Positions 15,241 through 22,849 of a stretch of DNA of 28,647 bases are shown here, one piece after another. Under the pieces are notes generated by a model. The model did not search any database. It was not told the origin of the DNA and saw only the letters and a program-made list of their open reading frames with translations. Each line of letters starts with the position of its first letter. Within the stretch, counting starts at the first letter, position 1. Location of the stretch: the NCBI GenBank assembly GCA_026125835.1, contig JAHCKJ010000002.1:1-28647 (forward strand), given 5' to 3'. Origin of the DNA: Sphingopyxis sp. (lineage in GTDB: Bacteria > Pseudomonadota > Alphaproteobacteria > Sphingomonadales > Sphingomonadaceae). The position numbers were made by a program, and so were the translations under genes.

Positions 15241-17085
15241 TTAGCCCGTAACTGCCTCCATCGCCGCCAGCACCGCCGACCCGCCCTTTTCGGCTTCGTC
15301 GGCGTGATGGCGGAACAGCGCGAACAATTCGCGGCCGACGCCGATCGCGGGCGGCGGGGCGACGGCGGGCGAGCGCGCTGCCCAGATGGCGGGATCGACG
15401 AGCGCCAGCACCTCGCCCTTTCGCGCGCAGACGCGGACGATATCGCCATCGGCGAGGAAAGCGAGCGGGCCGCTGCCCCCGTCCGCGCCGGGTAGCGCTT
15501 CGGGCGAGAGGTGGATCACCGCGGGCACCTTGCCGCTGGCGCCCGACATGCGGCCATCGGTGAGCAGCGCGACGCGGAAACCGCGGTCTTGGAGCACACC
15601 GAGCGCGGGGGTGAGCTTGTGCAGTTCGGGCATGCCGTTGGCGCGCGGCCCCTGAAAGCGGACGACGACGACGACGTCCTGTTCGAGTTCGCCCGCCTTG
15701 AACGCCGCCAGCACGGCGTCCTGATTGTCGAAGATCCGGCACGGCGCCTCGATGGTCCAGCGATCCTCGGCGACCGCGCTGGTCTTGATGATCGCGCGGC
15801 CGAGATTGCCCGCGAGCAGGCGCATCCCGCCGTCGGGCGAGAAAGGCGCGGCGACGGGGCGCAGCATCGTGTCGTCGCGCGACGTTTCGGGAGCGGACTG
15901 CCAGTGCAGATCGTCATCGACCAGCACCGGTTCGGCAGCATAATCGGCGATCGTCCCGCCCACCGTCAGCACATCGCCGTGCAGCAACCCGGCATCCAGC
16001 AATTCGCGCACGACATAGCCGATGCCGCCCGCGGCGTGAAAATTGTTCACGTCGCCCGCGCCGTTCGGATAGACGCGCGCGAGCAGCGGCACCGCGTGGC
16101 TGAGCTCGTCGAAATCCTGCCAGTCGATGATGATCCCCGCCGCGCGCGCGATCGCGGGCAAATGGATCGCATGGTTGGTCGAGCCGCCGGTCGCGAGCAG
16201 GCCGATCGCGGCGTTGACGATCGCCTTTTCATCGACGCAGCGCGCGAGCGGGCGATAATCGTCGCCGTCCCAGCCGATCTGTGCGATCCGGTGCGTCGCG
16301 GCGCGGGTCAGCTCCTGACGCAGCTTGGTGCCGGGGTTGGTGAAAGCACTGCCGGGGATGTGCAGCCCCATCAGCTCCATCATCATCTGGTTGCTGTTCG
16401 CGGTGCCGTAAAAGGTGCAGGTACCGGCGCCATGATAGGACGCCGCCTCGGCGTCGAGCAGTTCGTCGCGCGTCGCCTTGCCCTCGGCATAAAGCTGGCG
16501 GACGCGCTGCTTTTCCTTGTTCGCGAGGCCCGAGGGCATCGGCCCGGCGGGGATCAGGATTTGCGGCAGATGGCCGAAGCGCAGCGCGCCGATCAGCAGG
16601 CCGGGGACGATCTTGTCGCAGATGCCGAGCAGCAACGCGCCCTCGAACATCGCGTGGCTCAATGCGATCACGGTACCCTGCGCGATATTGTCGCGGCTGA
16701 ACAGCGACAGGTCCATGCCCGCCTGCCCCTGCGTCACCCCGTCGCACATCGCCGGGACACCGCCCGCGACCTGCGCGGTCGCCCCGACTTCGCGCGCAAA
16801 CAATTTGATCTGTTCGGGGTAGCGGCCATAGGGCTGATGCGCCGACAGCATGTCGTTGTAGCTGGTGACGATGCCGATGTTCATCGCCGTGCCGGTGCGG
16901 ATGACCGGCTTGTCGTCACCCGCCGCGGCGAAACCGTGCGCGAGATTGCCGCAGGAGAGGTTGCCGCGGTTGGTCCCGGCCTCGCGCTGGCGGTCCATGA
17001 GGTCGAGGTAGGCGGCGCGGCGCGGGGCGCTGCGGGCGATGATGCGGTCGGTAACCGCGGCGATGGTGGGGTGGAGGTCGGTCAT
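15241..17085 (-). CDS. edd: 6-phosphogluconate dehydratase
   Basis: 614 residues. It dehydrates 6-phosphogluconate to KDPG, the first specific step of the Entner-Doudoroff pathway, and belongs to the IlvD/Edd iron-sulfur dehydratases. Visible conserved parts: the N-terminal GNLSCGNLAHG, MNIGIVTSYNDMLSAHQPY (68-86), PAMCDGVTQGQAGM with C114, GICDKIVPGLL with C156, GAGTCTFYGTANSNQ, and the C-terminal signature GRMSGASGKVPAVIH. The cysteines fit the cluster ligands of the family. ATG 17085 gives the standard N-terminus. It is followed by eda. Upstream, zwf ends 201 bp away across a complex repeat; pgl, which often sits between zwf and edd, is absent here. Confidence 0.97.
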   Translation of the reverse strand: MTDLHPTIAAVTDRIIARSAPRRAAYLDLMDRQREAGTNRGNLSCGNLAHGFAAAGDDKPVIRTGTAMNIGIVTSYNDMLSAHQPYGRYPEQIKLFAREVGATAQVAGGVPAMCDGVTQGQAGMDLSLFSRDNIAQGTVIALSHAMFEGALLLGICDKIVPGLLIGALRFGHLPQILIPAGPMPSGLANKEKQRVRQLYAEGKATRDELLDAEAASYHGAGTCTFYGTANSNQMMMELMGLHIPGSAFTNPGTKLRQELTRAATHRIAQIGWDGDDYRPLARCVDEKAIVNAAIGLLATGGSTNHAIHLPAIARAAGIIIDWQDFDELSHAVPLLARVYPNGAGDVNNFHAAGGIGYVVRELLDAGLLHGDVLTVGGTIADYAAEPVLVDDDLHWQSAPETSRDDTMLRPVAAPFSPDGGMRLLAGNLGRAIIKTSAVAEDRWTIEAPCRIFDNQDAVLAAFKAGELEQDVVVVVRFQGPRANGMPELHKLTPALGVLQDRGFRVALLTDGRMSGASGKVPAVIHLSPEALPGADGGSGPLAFLADGDIVRVCARKGEVLALVDPAIWAARSPAVAPPPAIGVGRELFALFRHHADEAEKGGSAVLAAMEAVTG

Positions 17086-17097
17086 GCTGTACCTCTT

Positions 17098-17276
17098 CCC
17101 TTCTCCCCTTGCGGGAGAAGGATACGAAGCCTTACGCCGGAGGCGTTAGGCAAAGTTGGATGAGGGGTTGCGAGCCAGAGGCTCGCGCGGTCCTGCGGAC
17201 CGCAACCCCTCACCCAGCTTCGACTAGGCAGCCAGCTGCCAAGTCTGCGCAACCCTCTCCCGCAAGGGGAGAGGGG
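17098..17276. repeat. 179-bp composite palindromic element between zwf and edd
   Basis: The ends are near-perfect inverted repeats: CCCTTCTCCCCTTGCGGGAG starts at 17098 and its imperfect complement, a CCCTCTCCCGCAAGGGGAGA stretch, ends at 17276. Inside lie GAGGGGTTGCG/CGCAACCCCTC arms (17162-17212) plus small palindromes GCGAGCCAGAGGCTCGC, GGTCCTGCGGACC and GCAGCCAGCTGC. The whole can fold as a branched hairpin. It fills the 201-bp gap between zwf and edd. Not coding in any convincing way. Confidence 0.7.
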
Positions 17277-17286
17277 ATTTGTCTGT

Positions 17287-18750
17287 TCAATCATGCCAGC
17301 TCGCCCCGTCGCGTTCGATCAGCGCGATCGCGCTCGACGGGCCCCAGCTACCCGCGGTGTAGCTTTGCGGCGCCATGTCGACCGCCGCCCAGGCATCGCG
17401 GATCGAGTCGATCCATTGCCACTGCGCCTCGACCTCGTCGCGGCGGACGAACAGGGTCTGGTCGCCCTCGATGAAGTCGAGCAGCAAGCGTTCGTAAGCG
17501 ATCCGCCGCCGCTCGCCGGCAAAGCTGTGCGAGAGCGAGACGTCCATCGTCACTTCTTTGAGCTTCACCCCGTCGCGGTCGAGCCCGGGCTGCTTCGCCA
17601 TCACCTTGACCCGGATATTCTCTTCGGGCTGGAGATTGATGATCATCATATTGGCGTCGAGCTTGCCCGCGCCGACGCGCGCGAAGATATTGTGCGGCAC
17701 GGGTTTGAACTGGATCAGCACTTCGGACTTGCGTTCGGGCATCCGTTTGCCGGTGCGCAGGTAAAAGGGCACATCTTTCCAGCGCCAATTGTCGATGAAA
17801 GCCTTGATCGCAACAAAGGTTTCGGTGTTCGACGGCTGGCCGAGCTCGTCGGCATAGCCGGTGACTGCACCACCGTTGACCGCGCCGCTGCTGTACTGGC
17901 CCTTGACGCTGTGCGCCTTGACATCGTCGGCGGTCAGCTTGCGCAGCGAGCGGAGCAGCTTGACCTTTTCGTCGCGGACCGCGGTCGATGACACGCTGGC
18001 GGGCGGCTCCATCGCGATGATCGCGAGCAGCTGGAGCATATGGTTCTGCACCATATCCTTGAGCGCGCCGACCCCGTCATAATAGGAGACACGGCCCTCC
18101 AGCCCGACGGTTTCGGCGACGGTGATCTGGACATGGTCGATCGCCTGCGCGTTCCACAAGGGCTCGAAAAGCATGTTGGCAAAGCGCAGCGCGAGCAGAT
18201 TCTGCACCGTTTCCTTGCCGAGATAATGGTCGATGCGGAACACGCGATCTTCGGCAAAGGCGTCGCCGACCTCGGCATTCACCTCGCGCGACGAGGCGAG
18301 GTCGTGGCCGATCGGCTTTTCCATCGCGATGCGGCATTCTGCGCAGGCGATCCCTGCGCTTTTCAGCCCCTGCGCGATCGGGCCGAACATCGATGGCGGG
18401 GTCGAAAGATAGGCGCCGATCGGGCGGCCAAGCCGGTCGCCGAGCAGCGCCGCAAGGTCGTCATAGCCGGTACCCGCCCCGGCATCGACCGGGCAATAAT
18501 CGATGCGATCCAGAAAGCCCGCGATCCGGGCGTCGTCGAGGCGATCGGCGGGGAGATGCTCGGCCAGCGCCGCGCGGACCATGGCGTGCGACGCCGCGCG
18601 GTCCATCGTCGAACGTCCCGACGCCACGATCGTCAAAGCGTCCGCGAGCAGCCCGTCGACGTGCAGATTATAGAGCGAGGGAAAGAGCATCCGCTGCGCA
18701 AGGTCGCCCGTCGCGCCGAACAGCACCAGAGTTTCGACTTTTACGATCAC
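17287..18750 (-). CDS. zwf: Glucose-6-phosphate 1-dehydrogenase
   Basis: 487 residues. It oxidises glucose-6-phosphate to 6-phosphogluconolactone with NAD(P)+, feeding the Entner-Doudoroff genes that follow. The Rossmann motif is FGATGDLAQRML (11-22), MEKPIGHDL holds the conserved EKP (144-146), and the active-site signature RIDHYLGKE is at 172-180. LRTGKRMPER and the C-terminal GLLLDFIEGD-like part (ERLLLDFIEGD) are normal. The start is GTG 18750: it directly precedes the Rossmann strand, has AGGGGG about 7 nt upstream, and no ATG fits; the upstream open frame is unsupported. It is divergent from the TonB receptor, with 248 bp between them. Confidence 0.96.
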   Translation of the reverse strand: MIVKVETLVLFGATGDLAQRMLFPSLYNLHVDGLLADALTIVASGRSTMDRAASHAMVRAALAEHLPADRLDDARIAGFLDRIDYCPVDAGAGTGYDDLAALLGDRLGRPIGAYLSTPPSMFGPIAQGLKSAGIACAECRIAMEKPIGHDLASSREVNAEVGDAFAEDRVFRIDHYLGKETVQNLLALRFANMLFEPLWNAQAIDHVQITVAETVGLEGRVSYYDGVGALKDMVQNHMLQLLAIIAMEPPASVSSTAVRDEKVKLLRSLRKLTADDVKAHSVKGQYSSGAVNGGAVTGYADELGQPSNTETFVAIKAFIDNWRWKDVPFYLRTGKRMPERKSEVLIQFKPVPHNIFARVGAGKLDANMMIINLQPEENIRVKVMAKQPGLDRDGVKLKEVTMDVSLSHSFAGERRRIAYERLLLDFIEGDQTLFVRRDEVEAQWQWIDSIRDAWAAVDMAPQSYTAGSWGPSSAIALIERDGASWHD

Positions 18751-18884
18751 GCCTACCCCCTTGGATATCCGCCCCCGAAATGGCGGACCGGAGCAGCGAT
18801 TGCAACGCGCATACGTAGCCCGCCGGCGACGGCAAACGTCCAAGCCCATCCAACATCGACATATTGTTGTGGGGGACGGCAAAT

Positions 18885-18902
18885 ATGACGCAAAAGCGTC
18901 AT
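18885..18902. promoter_or_regulatory. 18-bp perfect inverted repeat, possible operator
   Basis: ATGACGC-AAAA-GCGTCAT, a perfect 7-bp dyad with an AAAA centre, in the 248-bp divergent region between zwf and the TonB receptor. Its right half overlaps the Pho-box candidate. It is about 97 bp from the receptor start and 135 bp from the zwf start, so it could be an operator for either gene. It is too far from any gene end to be a terminator. Confidence 0.45.
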
Positions 18903-18930
18903 GAATATATCATGGACCGGAAACGATAAC
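18896..18930 (+). promoter_or_regulatory. Candidate Pho box and -10 for the receptor-phytase operon
   Basis: GCGTCATGAATATATCAT (18896-18913) matches 13 of 18 positions of the E. coli PhoB consensus CTGTCATAWAWCTGTCAY. It consists of two TCATG units exactly 11 bp apart (18899 and 18910), the spacing PhoB requires. GATAAC at 18925-18930 lies 11 nt behind and would serve as the -10, the usual arrangement when PhoB replaces the -35. Transcription would begin near 18937, about 60 nt before the TTG start. The remainder of 18751-18998 shows nothing else recognisable. Confidence 0.5.
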
Positions 18931-18998
18931 GGCGCTGCACTGCAACAAAGGCTGACTAGGGGCACCTGCGAACGATCCTGTTCGTAGGGGGCCATCTC

Positions 18999-21785
18999 TT
19001 GTCAAAGAACCGTATTGAAGCGTCGCCGGTTTCGGCGATCGCGTTGAGCATCGCGCTGTTTTCCTTGCCGGCTACGGCACAGGCCGGTGAGCTGGCCGAA
19101 ACCGGTGACGCACCCGAAATCGTGGTCAGCGGCAGCCGCCCGATCGCCGAGTCGGAAGCCGCGGCGCTGGACATCCAGAAGAACTCGGACTCGCTGGTCA
19201 CCGTTGCAGCGTCCGACTCGGTCGGACGCCTGCCGGACCAGAATATCGCCCAGGCCACCGGTCGCCTGCCCGGTGTCGCGGTCGAACGCGACCAGGGTCA
19301 GGCGCGCTATATTTCGCTCCGCGGCGCCCCCAATTACTGGACGACGCTGTCGTTCGACGGGATCAACATCGTCAGCCCCGAAGGCCGCGACGCGCGCTTC
19401 GATTCGATCCCGTCCGCCATCGCGTCGAAGATCATCGTGTCAAAAGCAGTCACCCCGGAAATGCCGGGCGAGACCGTGTCAGGCAATGTCAACATCGTCA
19501 CCCGGTCGGCGTTCGACTATAGCGGGCTGCACGCTGCCGGTAAGGCCGGATATGGCGAAGCGGATCTGGGCAACGGCCGCGAATATGAAGCGTCGCTGGT
19601 GCTGTCCAACCGGTTCGCGGCCGGCGACGGTGAAATCGGCGTGCTGTTGTCGGGCAGCTATTACAACCGCCGGATGGTCACCGACAATTTCGAGATCGAC
19701 TGGGAACGGGTGAGCCAGGACCAGCGCCCCGGCAACGAAACCCGTTTCTGGGCGCGCGAGACCGAAAACAAGCTGTATCGCCTGACGCGCAAAAACTATT
19801 CGGCGAGCGGCCGTATCGACTGGGAACCGGACAGCGACAATCGCATTTCGATCCGGTCGATCTATACCATTTTCACCGACGACGAGGCCCGCGACAATTA
19901 TATCTTTGACCTCGACGACCGGCAGGGCGACCTGGTTGCCAGTCCGGCGACCTGTCCGACCACCGTCAATCCGACCCCGACCACGACCGGCTACGCCGAC
20001 GTCTGTATCGGCAACACGCCGTTGACCGGGACCGTTTACGGCATCGACATCAACCAGCGGTCGACGCTGCGCGCGTTTCGCCAGTCGATCTGGACCAACA
20101 CGCTGGAGGGGACGCACAAGTTCGGGGACGGCTGGTCGCTGAACTGGCTGGGCAATTATACCCGGTCGAAAGACGACCGGTCGGTGATCGGCGAAGCGCG
20201 CTGGGACAGCCCGTCGACGCGGACGTTGCGCCCGACCGTCGTCTATGATTTCACCAATCCGGTCTTCAACACGCCGAAACTGTTCACCACCGTCCAGCTC
20301 GCCGGCCCGACGCGGTACCAGGCCGGGACGCCGGTGACGGCTATCGACACTTTCGCCAAGCCGCTGAGTTCGCTGCGGGTGCTGGATGCAGTCGACACGA
20401 CCGACGCCTACACCGCGCGGCTGGTGGTCGCGCGCGACCTGCCGCTCTTGGGCGGCGACGCGACGATCAAGCTGGGGTTCCAGTTCGACCAGCGGACCAA
20501 GACCGTGGACGAGAGCCAGATCCTGCTAAACACAGCGGCACAGTTTAACAGCGTCGGTATCCCGACCACCTATAATCTGTTCTCGCTCGACAGACCGTTC
20601 CTGGGCAAAATCCCGATGGGCTACACCTTCCGCTATTTCGATACGGCCCGGATGCAGCAGGTGTCCGACGCCGCACGGCAGAATTTCGTTTTCACGCCCA
20701 ACACCGGCAACATCTATGACGTGCGCGAACAGGTCTTTGCCGGTTTTGCCATGGGCACGGTGCGTTACGACTGGGGCAGCATCCTGGGCGGCGTGCGCGT
20801 CGAGCATCTGACGAACCGCGGCATCGCCCAAGCGACGATCGCCGGGGTCACCGGTCCGGTGACCGCGGAGGCGTCGCAGACGCTGGCGTTCCCCAGCCTG
20901 CATCTGAATTATAACGTCGACGACACCAAGAAATTCCGCCTGTCGTTCAACAGCGGGGCCGCCCGCGCCGATTATGACCAGCTGCGCCCCAACGTCACGA
21001 TCAACGATGCCAACCAGACGATTTCCGGCGGCAACCCCGCGGTGAAGCCCGAGCGCGCCTATGGCGTCGACGCGTATCTGGAATGGTATGTCCGTCCGCA
21101 GGGCTATCTGATGGTCGGTGCCTTTTACAAAAAGGTCGACGATGTGCTGTACACGCAGCGGCGCACCTTCGGGTCGGATGTGTTCAACGAGGGCGGCATC
21201 GACCGGTCGGGATATGCCTTCTCCGGTATCACCAATGGCGGCGACGGACGCATTTTCGGGCTGGAAGCAGCAGCGCAGCTTCAGCTGGAACCCTGGACCG
21301 ACAGTCTGGGGATGCCCGAATGGATGGGCGGGTTCGGCATTTCAGCGAATGTCACCGTGAACGACAGCCAGGTCACAAAGCCCGCCATCGGCACCGTGCC
21401 GGCGCGCAAGGTGCGGCTGCCCGGCACGTCCGACCTGGTTTACAACGCCGGGGTCTATTACGAAAAATACGGCCTGTCGCTTCGCCTGCAATATCAGCGG
21501 CGGTCGAAATGGCTGGACGGCATCGCCGACGACCTGACCGATGCGGGCGACACCTATTGGGCCGCCGACGACGAGATGGATTTTTCGGCGCGCTATGCCA
21601 TCAACCGCAATGTCGAACTTTATTTCGACGCGTCGAACCTGCTCAACAAGCCGGGCCGCCGCTTCTCCGATCCCGGCAATCTGCTCCGCGCAAGCGGGGT
21701 TCCGTCACCCGACCTTGGCATCTACACCATCGAATATGAACGCTTCGGCCGCCGCTACACGGGCGGCATCCGGGTGACCTTCTGA
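18999..21785 (+). CDS. TonB-dependent receptor, probably for phytate
   Basis: 928 residues, an outer-membrane active transporter. Residues 1-29 are a signal peptide (core IALSIALFSLPATAQA). EIVVSGSR (40-47) fits a TonB box. The plug domain (about 60-195) contains SVGRLPDQNIAQATGRLPGV, RYISLRGAP and SGNVNIVTRSAFD, typical of the large Xanthomonas/Caulobacter-type receptors. The 22-strand barrel ends RYTGGIRVTF with the terminal phenylalanine needed for outer-membrane assembly. The start is TTG 18999: no ATG or GTG fits the signal peptide, and AGGGGG lies about 8 nt upstream. The stop overlaps the phytase start (TGATG), so the receptor and the phytase are translated together. This pairing suggests import of phytate or its products. 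Substrate is inferred from context only. Confidence 0.93.
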   Translation: MSKNRIEASPVSAIALSIALFSLPATAQAGELAETGDAPEIVVSGSRPIAESEAAALDIQKNSDSLVTVAASDSVGRLPDQNIAQATGRLPGVAVERDQGQARYISLRGAPNYWTTLSFDGINIVSPEGRDARFDSIPSAIASKIIVSKAVTPEMPGETVSGNVNIVTRSAFDYSGLHAAGKAGYGEADLGNGREYEASLVLSNRFAAGDGEIGVLLSGSYYNRRMVTDNFEIDWERVSQDQRPGNETRFWARETENKLYRLTRKNYSASGRIDWEPDSDNRISIRSIYTIFTDDEARDNYIFDLDDRQGDLVASPATCPTTVNPTPTTTGYADVCIGNTPLTGTVYGIDINQRSTLRAFRQSIWTNTLEGTHKFGDGWSLNWLGNYTRSKDDRSVIGEARWDSPSTRTLRPTVVYDFTNPVFNTPKLFTTVQLAGPTRYQAGTPVTAIDTFAKPLSSLRVLDAVDTTDAYTARLVVARDLPLLGGDATIKLGFQFDQRTKTVDESQILLNTAAQFNSVGIPTTYNLFSLDRPFLGKIPMGYTFRYFDTARMQQVSDAARQNFVFTPNTGNIYDVREQVFAGFAMGTVRYDWGSILGGVRVEHLTNRGIAQATIAGVTGPVTAEASQTLAFPSLHLNYNVDDTKKFRLSFNSGAARADYDQLRPNVTINDANQTISGGNPAVKPERAYGVDAYLEWYVRPQGYLMVGAFYKKVDDVLYTQRRTFGSDVFNEGGIDRSGYAFSGITNGGDGRIFGLEAAAQLQLEPWTDSLGMPEWMGGFGISANVTVNDSQVTKPAIGTVPARKVRLPGTSDLVYNAGVYYEKYGLSLRLQYQRRSKWLDGIADDLTDAGDTYWAADDEMDFSARYAINRNVELYFDASNLLNKPGRRFSDPGNLLRASGVPSPDLGIYTIEYERFGRRYTGGIRVTF

Positions 21786-22822
21786 TGCGGCGCGCGTTTG
21801 CCATCGTCGCCGCCATTGCCGCGACGGGCCTGTCCGCGCCCGGCCTGGCCCAAACGGTCGAAGTGACCGCCACGGGCGAAACGACCCCGGTCGGCACCGC
21901 CAACGACGATGCCGCCGACGATCCCGCGATCTGGCGCAACGCGCGCCGGCCGGACGCCAGCCTGATCGTCGCGACCGACAAGAAGGCGGGGCTCTATGTG
22001 TACGGGCTCGACGGGCAGGTCCGCCATTTCGAGGCGGCGGGCCGGTTGAACAATGTCGATCTGGTCGACCTCGGCCGCCGCGGCATCTGGGTGGTCGCCA
22101 GCGACCGCAACGACGAGGCCAACGCGATCCTGCGGCTTTACCGGCTCGACGGCAAGACCGGCAAGCTGACCGCCGCCGGTTCGGCGCCGGGCGGAGCCGG
22201 CGAAGCCTATGGCGTTTGCCTGATGCGGTCGGGGCGTGACATCCATGCCTTTTCCGTCCTGAAACATGGCGCGATCCACCGGGTCCGGCTCGACCTTCGC
22301 GGTGCGGAACCGGTCGGCACGATCGTGCAGAGCTATGCGCTGGAAACGCAAACCGAGGGCTGCGTCGTCGATGAACGCACGGCGACGCTGTATGTCGGCG
22401 AGGAAGATCGCGGCATCTGGGCATTCGACCTGCGCCAGACGGGAGAAACCACGGGCAAGCTGGTCGCCGCGGTCGATGGCGTTCATCTGGTCGCCGACGT
22501 CGAGGGGCTGGCAATTGCCCCGCGCGGCCGCAACGGCGGCTGGCTGGTGGCCTCCAGCCAGGGCGACAACGCCTATGCGCTGTACCGCTTGCCCGATGTG
22601 ACGCCCGCCGGTCGTTTCCGGATTGCCGCGGGCGACGTTGGCGCGACCGAGGAAACCGACGGCATCGCGTTGGCGCTCGGCAATTTCGGCGCGAAATATC
22701 CGCAAGGCCTGTTCGTCGCGCAGGATGGCGACAACGCGCCCGCCGCCCAGAATTTCAAGCTGGTGTCCTGGCGCGCAGTGCTCGACGCGCTGAAGAAAGC
22801 GGCCAGGCAAAACCCGCGCTGA
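21785..22822 (+). CDS. Beta-propeller (alkaline) 3-phytase
   Basis: 345 residues. It removes phosphate from myo-inositol hexakisphosphate in a calcium-dependent manner and is exported. Residues 1-22 form a signal peptide (MRRAFAIVAAIAATGLSAPGLA). The propeller starts with DDAADDPAIW (41-50), the hallmark of the family, then VATDKKAGLYVYGLDG, VDLVDLG and ASDRNDEANAILRLY, which hold the acidic and basic active-site residues, then TEGCVVDERTATLYVGEEDRG and DVEGLAI, giving repeated blades. Its length is normal for the single-domain type. It starts on the last base of the receptor stop codon, so it is co-translated with it. Phosphate released in the periplasm or outside would then be taken up; a Pho-box candidate lies upstream of the operon. 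Confidence 0.93.
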   Translation: MRRAFAIVAAIAATGLSAPGLAQTVEVTATGETTPVGTANDDAADDPAIWRNARRPDASLIVATDKKAGLYVYGLDGQVRHFEAAGRLNNVDLVDLGRRGIWVVASDRNDEANAILRLYRLDGKTGKLTAAGSAPGGAGEAYGVCLMRSGRDIHAFSVLKHGAIHRVRLDLRGAEPVGTIVQSYALETQTEGCVVDERTATLYVGEEDRGIWAFDLRQTGETTGKLVAAVDGVHLVADVEGLAIAPRGRNGGWLVASSQGDNAYALYRLPDVTPAGRFRIAAGDVGATEETDGIALALGNFGAKYPQGLFVAQDGDNAPAAQNFKLVSWRAVLDALKKAARQNPR

Positions 22823-22849
22823 GCCCAGTCGTCGGCACAGTCCGCGCGG

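Noticed and set aside
15511..17163. 550-codon open frame opposite edd
   Set aside because: Low-complexity charged translation, antisense to a complete edd; high-GC shadow frame.
17098..17276. CRISPR array or small RNA gene in the zwf-edd gap
   Set aside because: Repeats are inverted and nested, not direct and regularly spaced; no promoter or terminator of a separate RNA is evident.
17287..18882. Longer zwf starting at 18882
   Set aside because: The extra N-terminus is Arg/Cys-rich and unlike the family; it would also cover the divergent promoter region. GTG 18750 fits the Rossmann motif and a ribosome-binding site.
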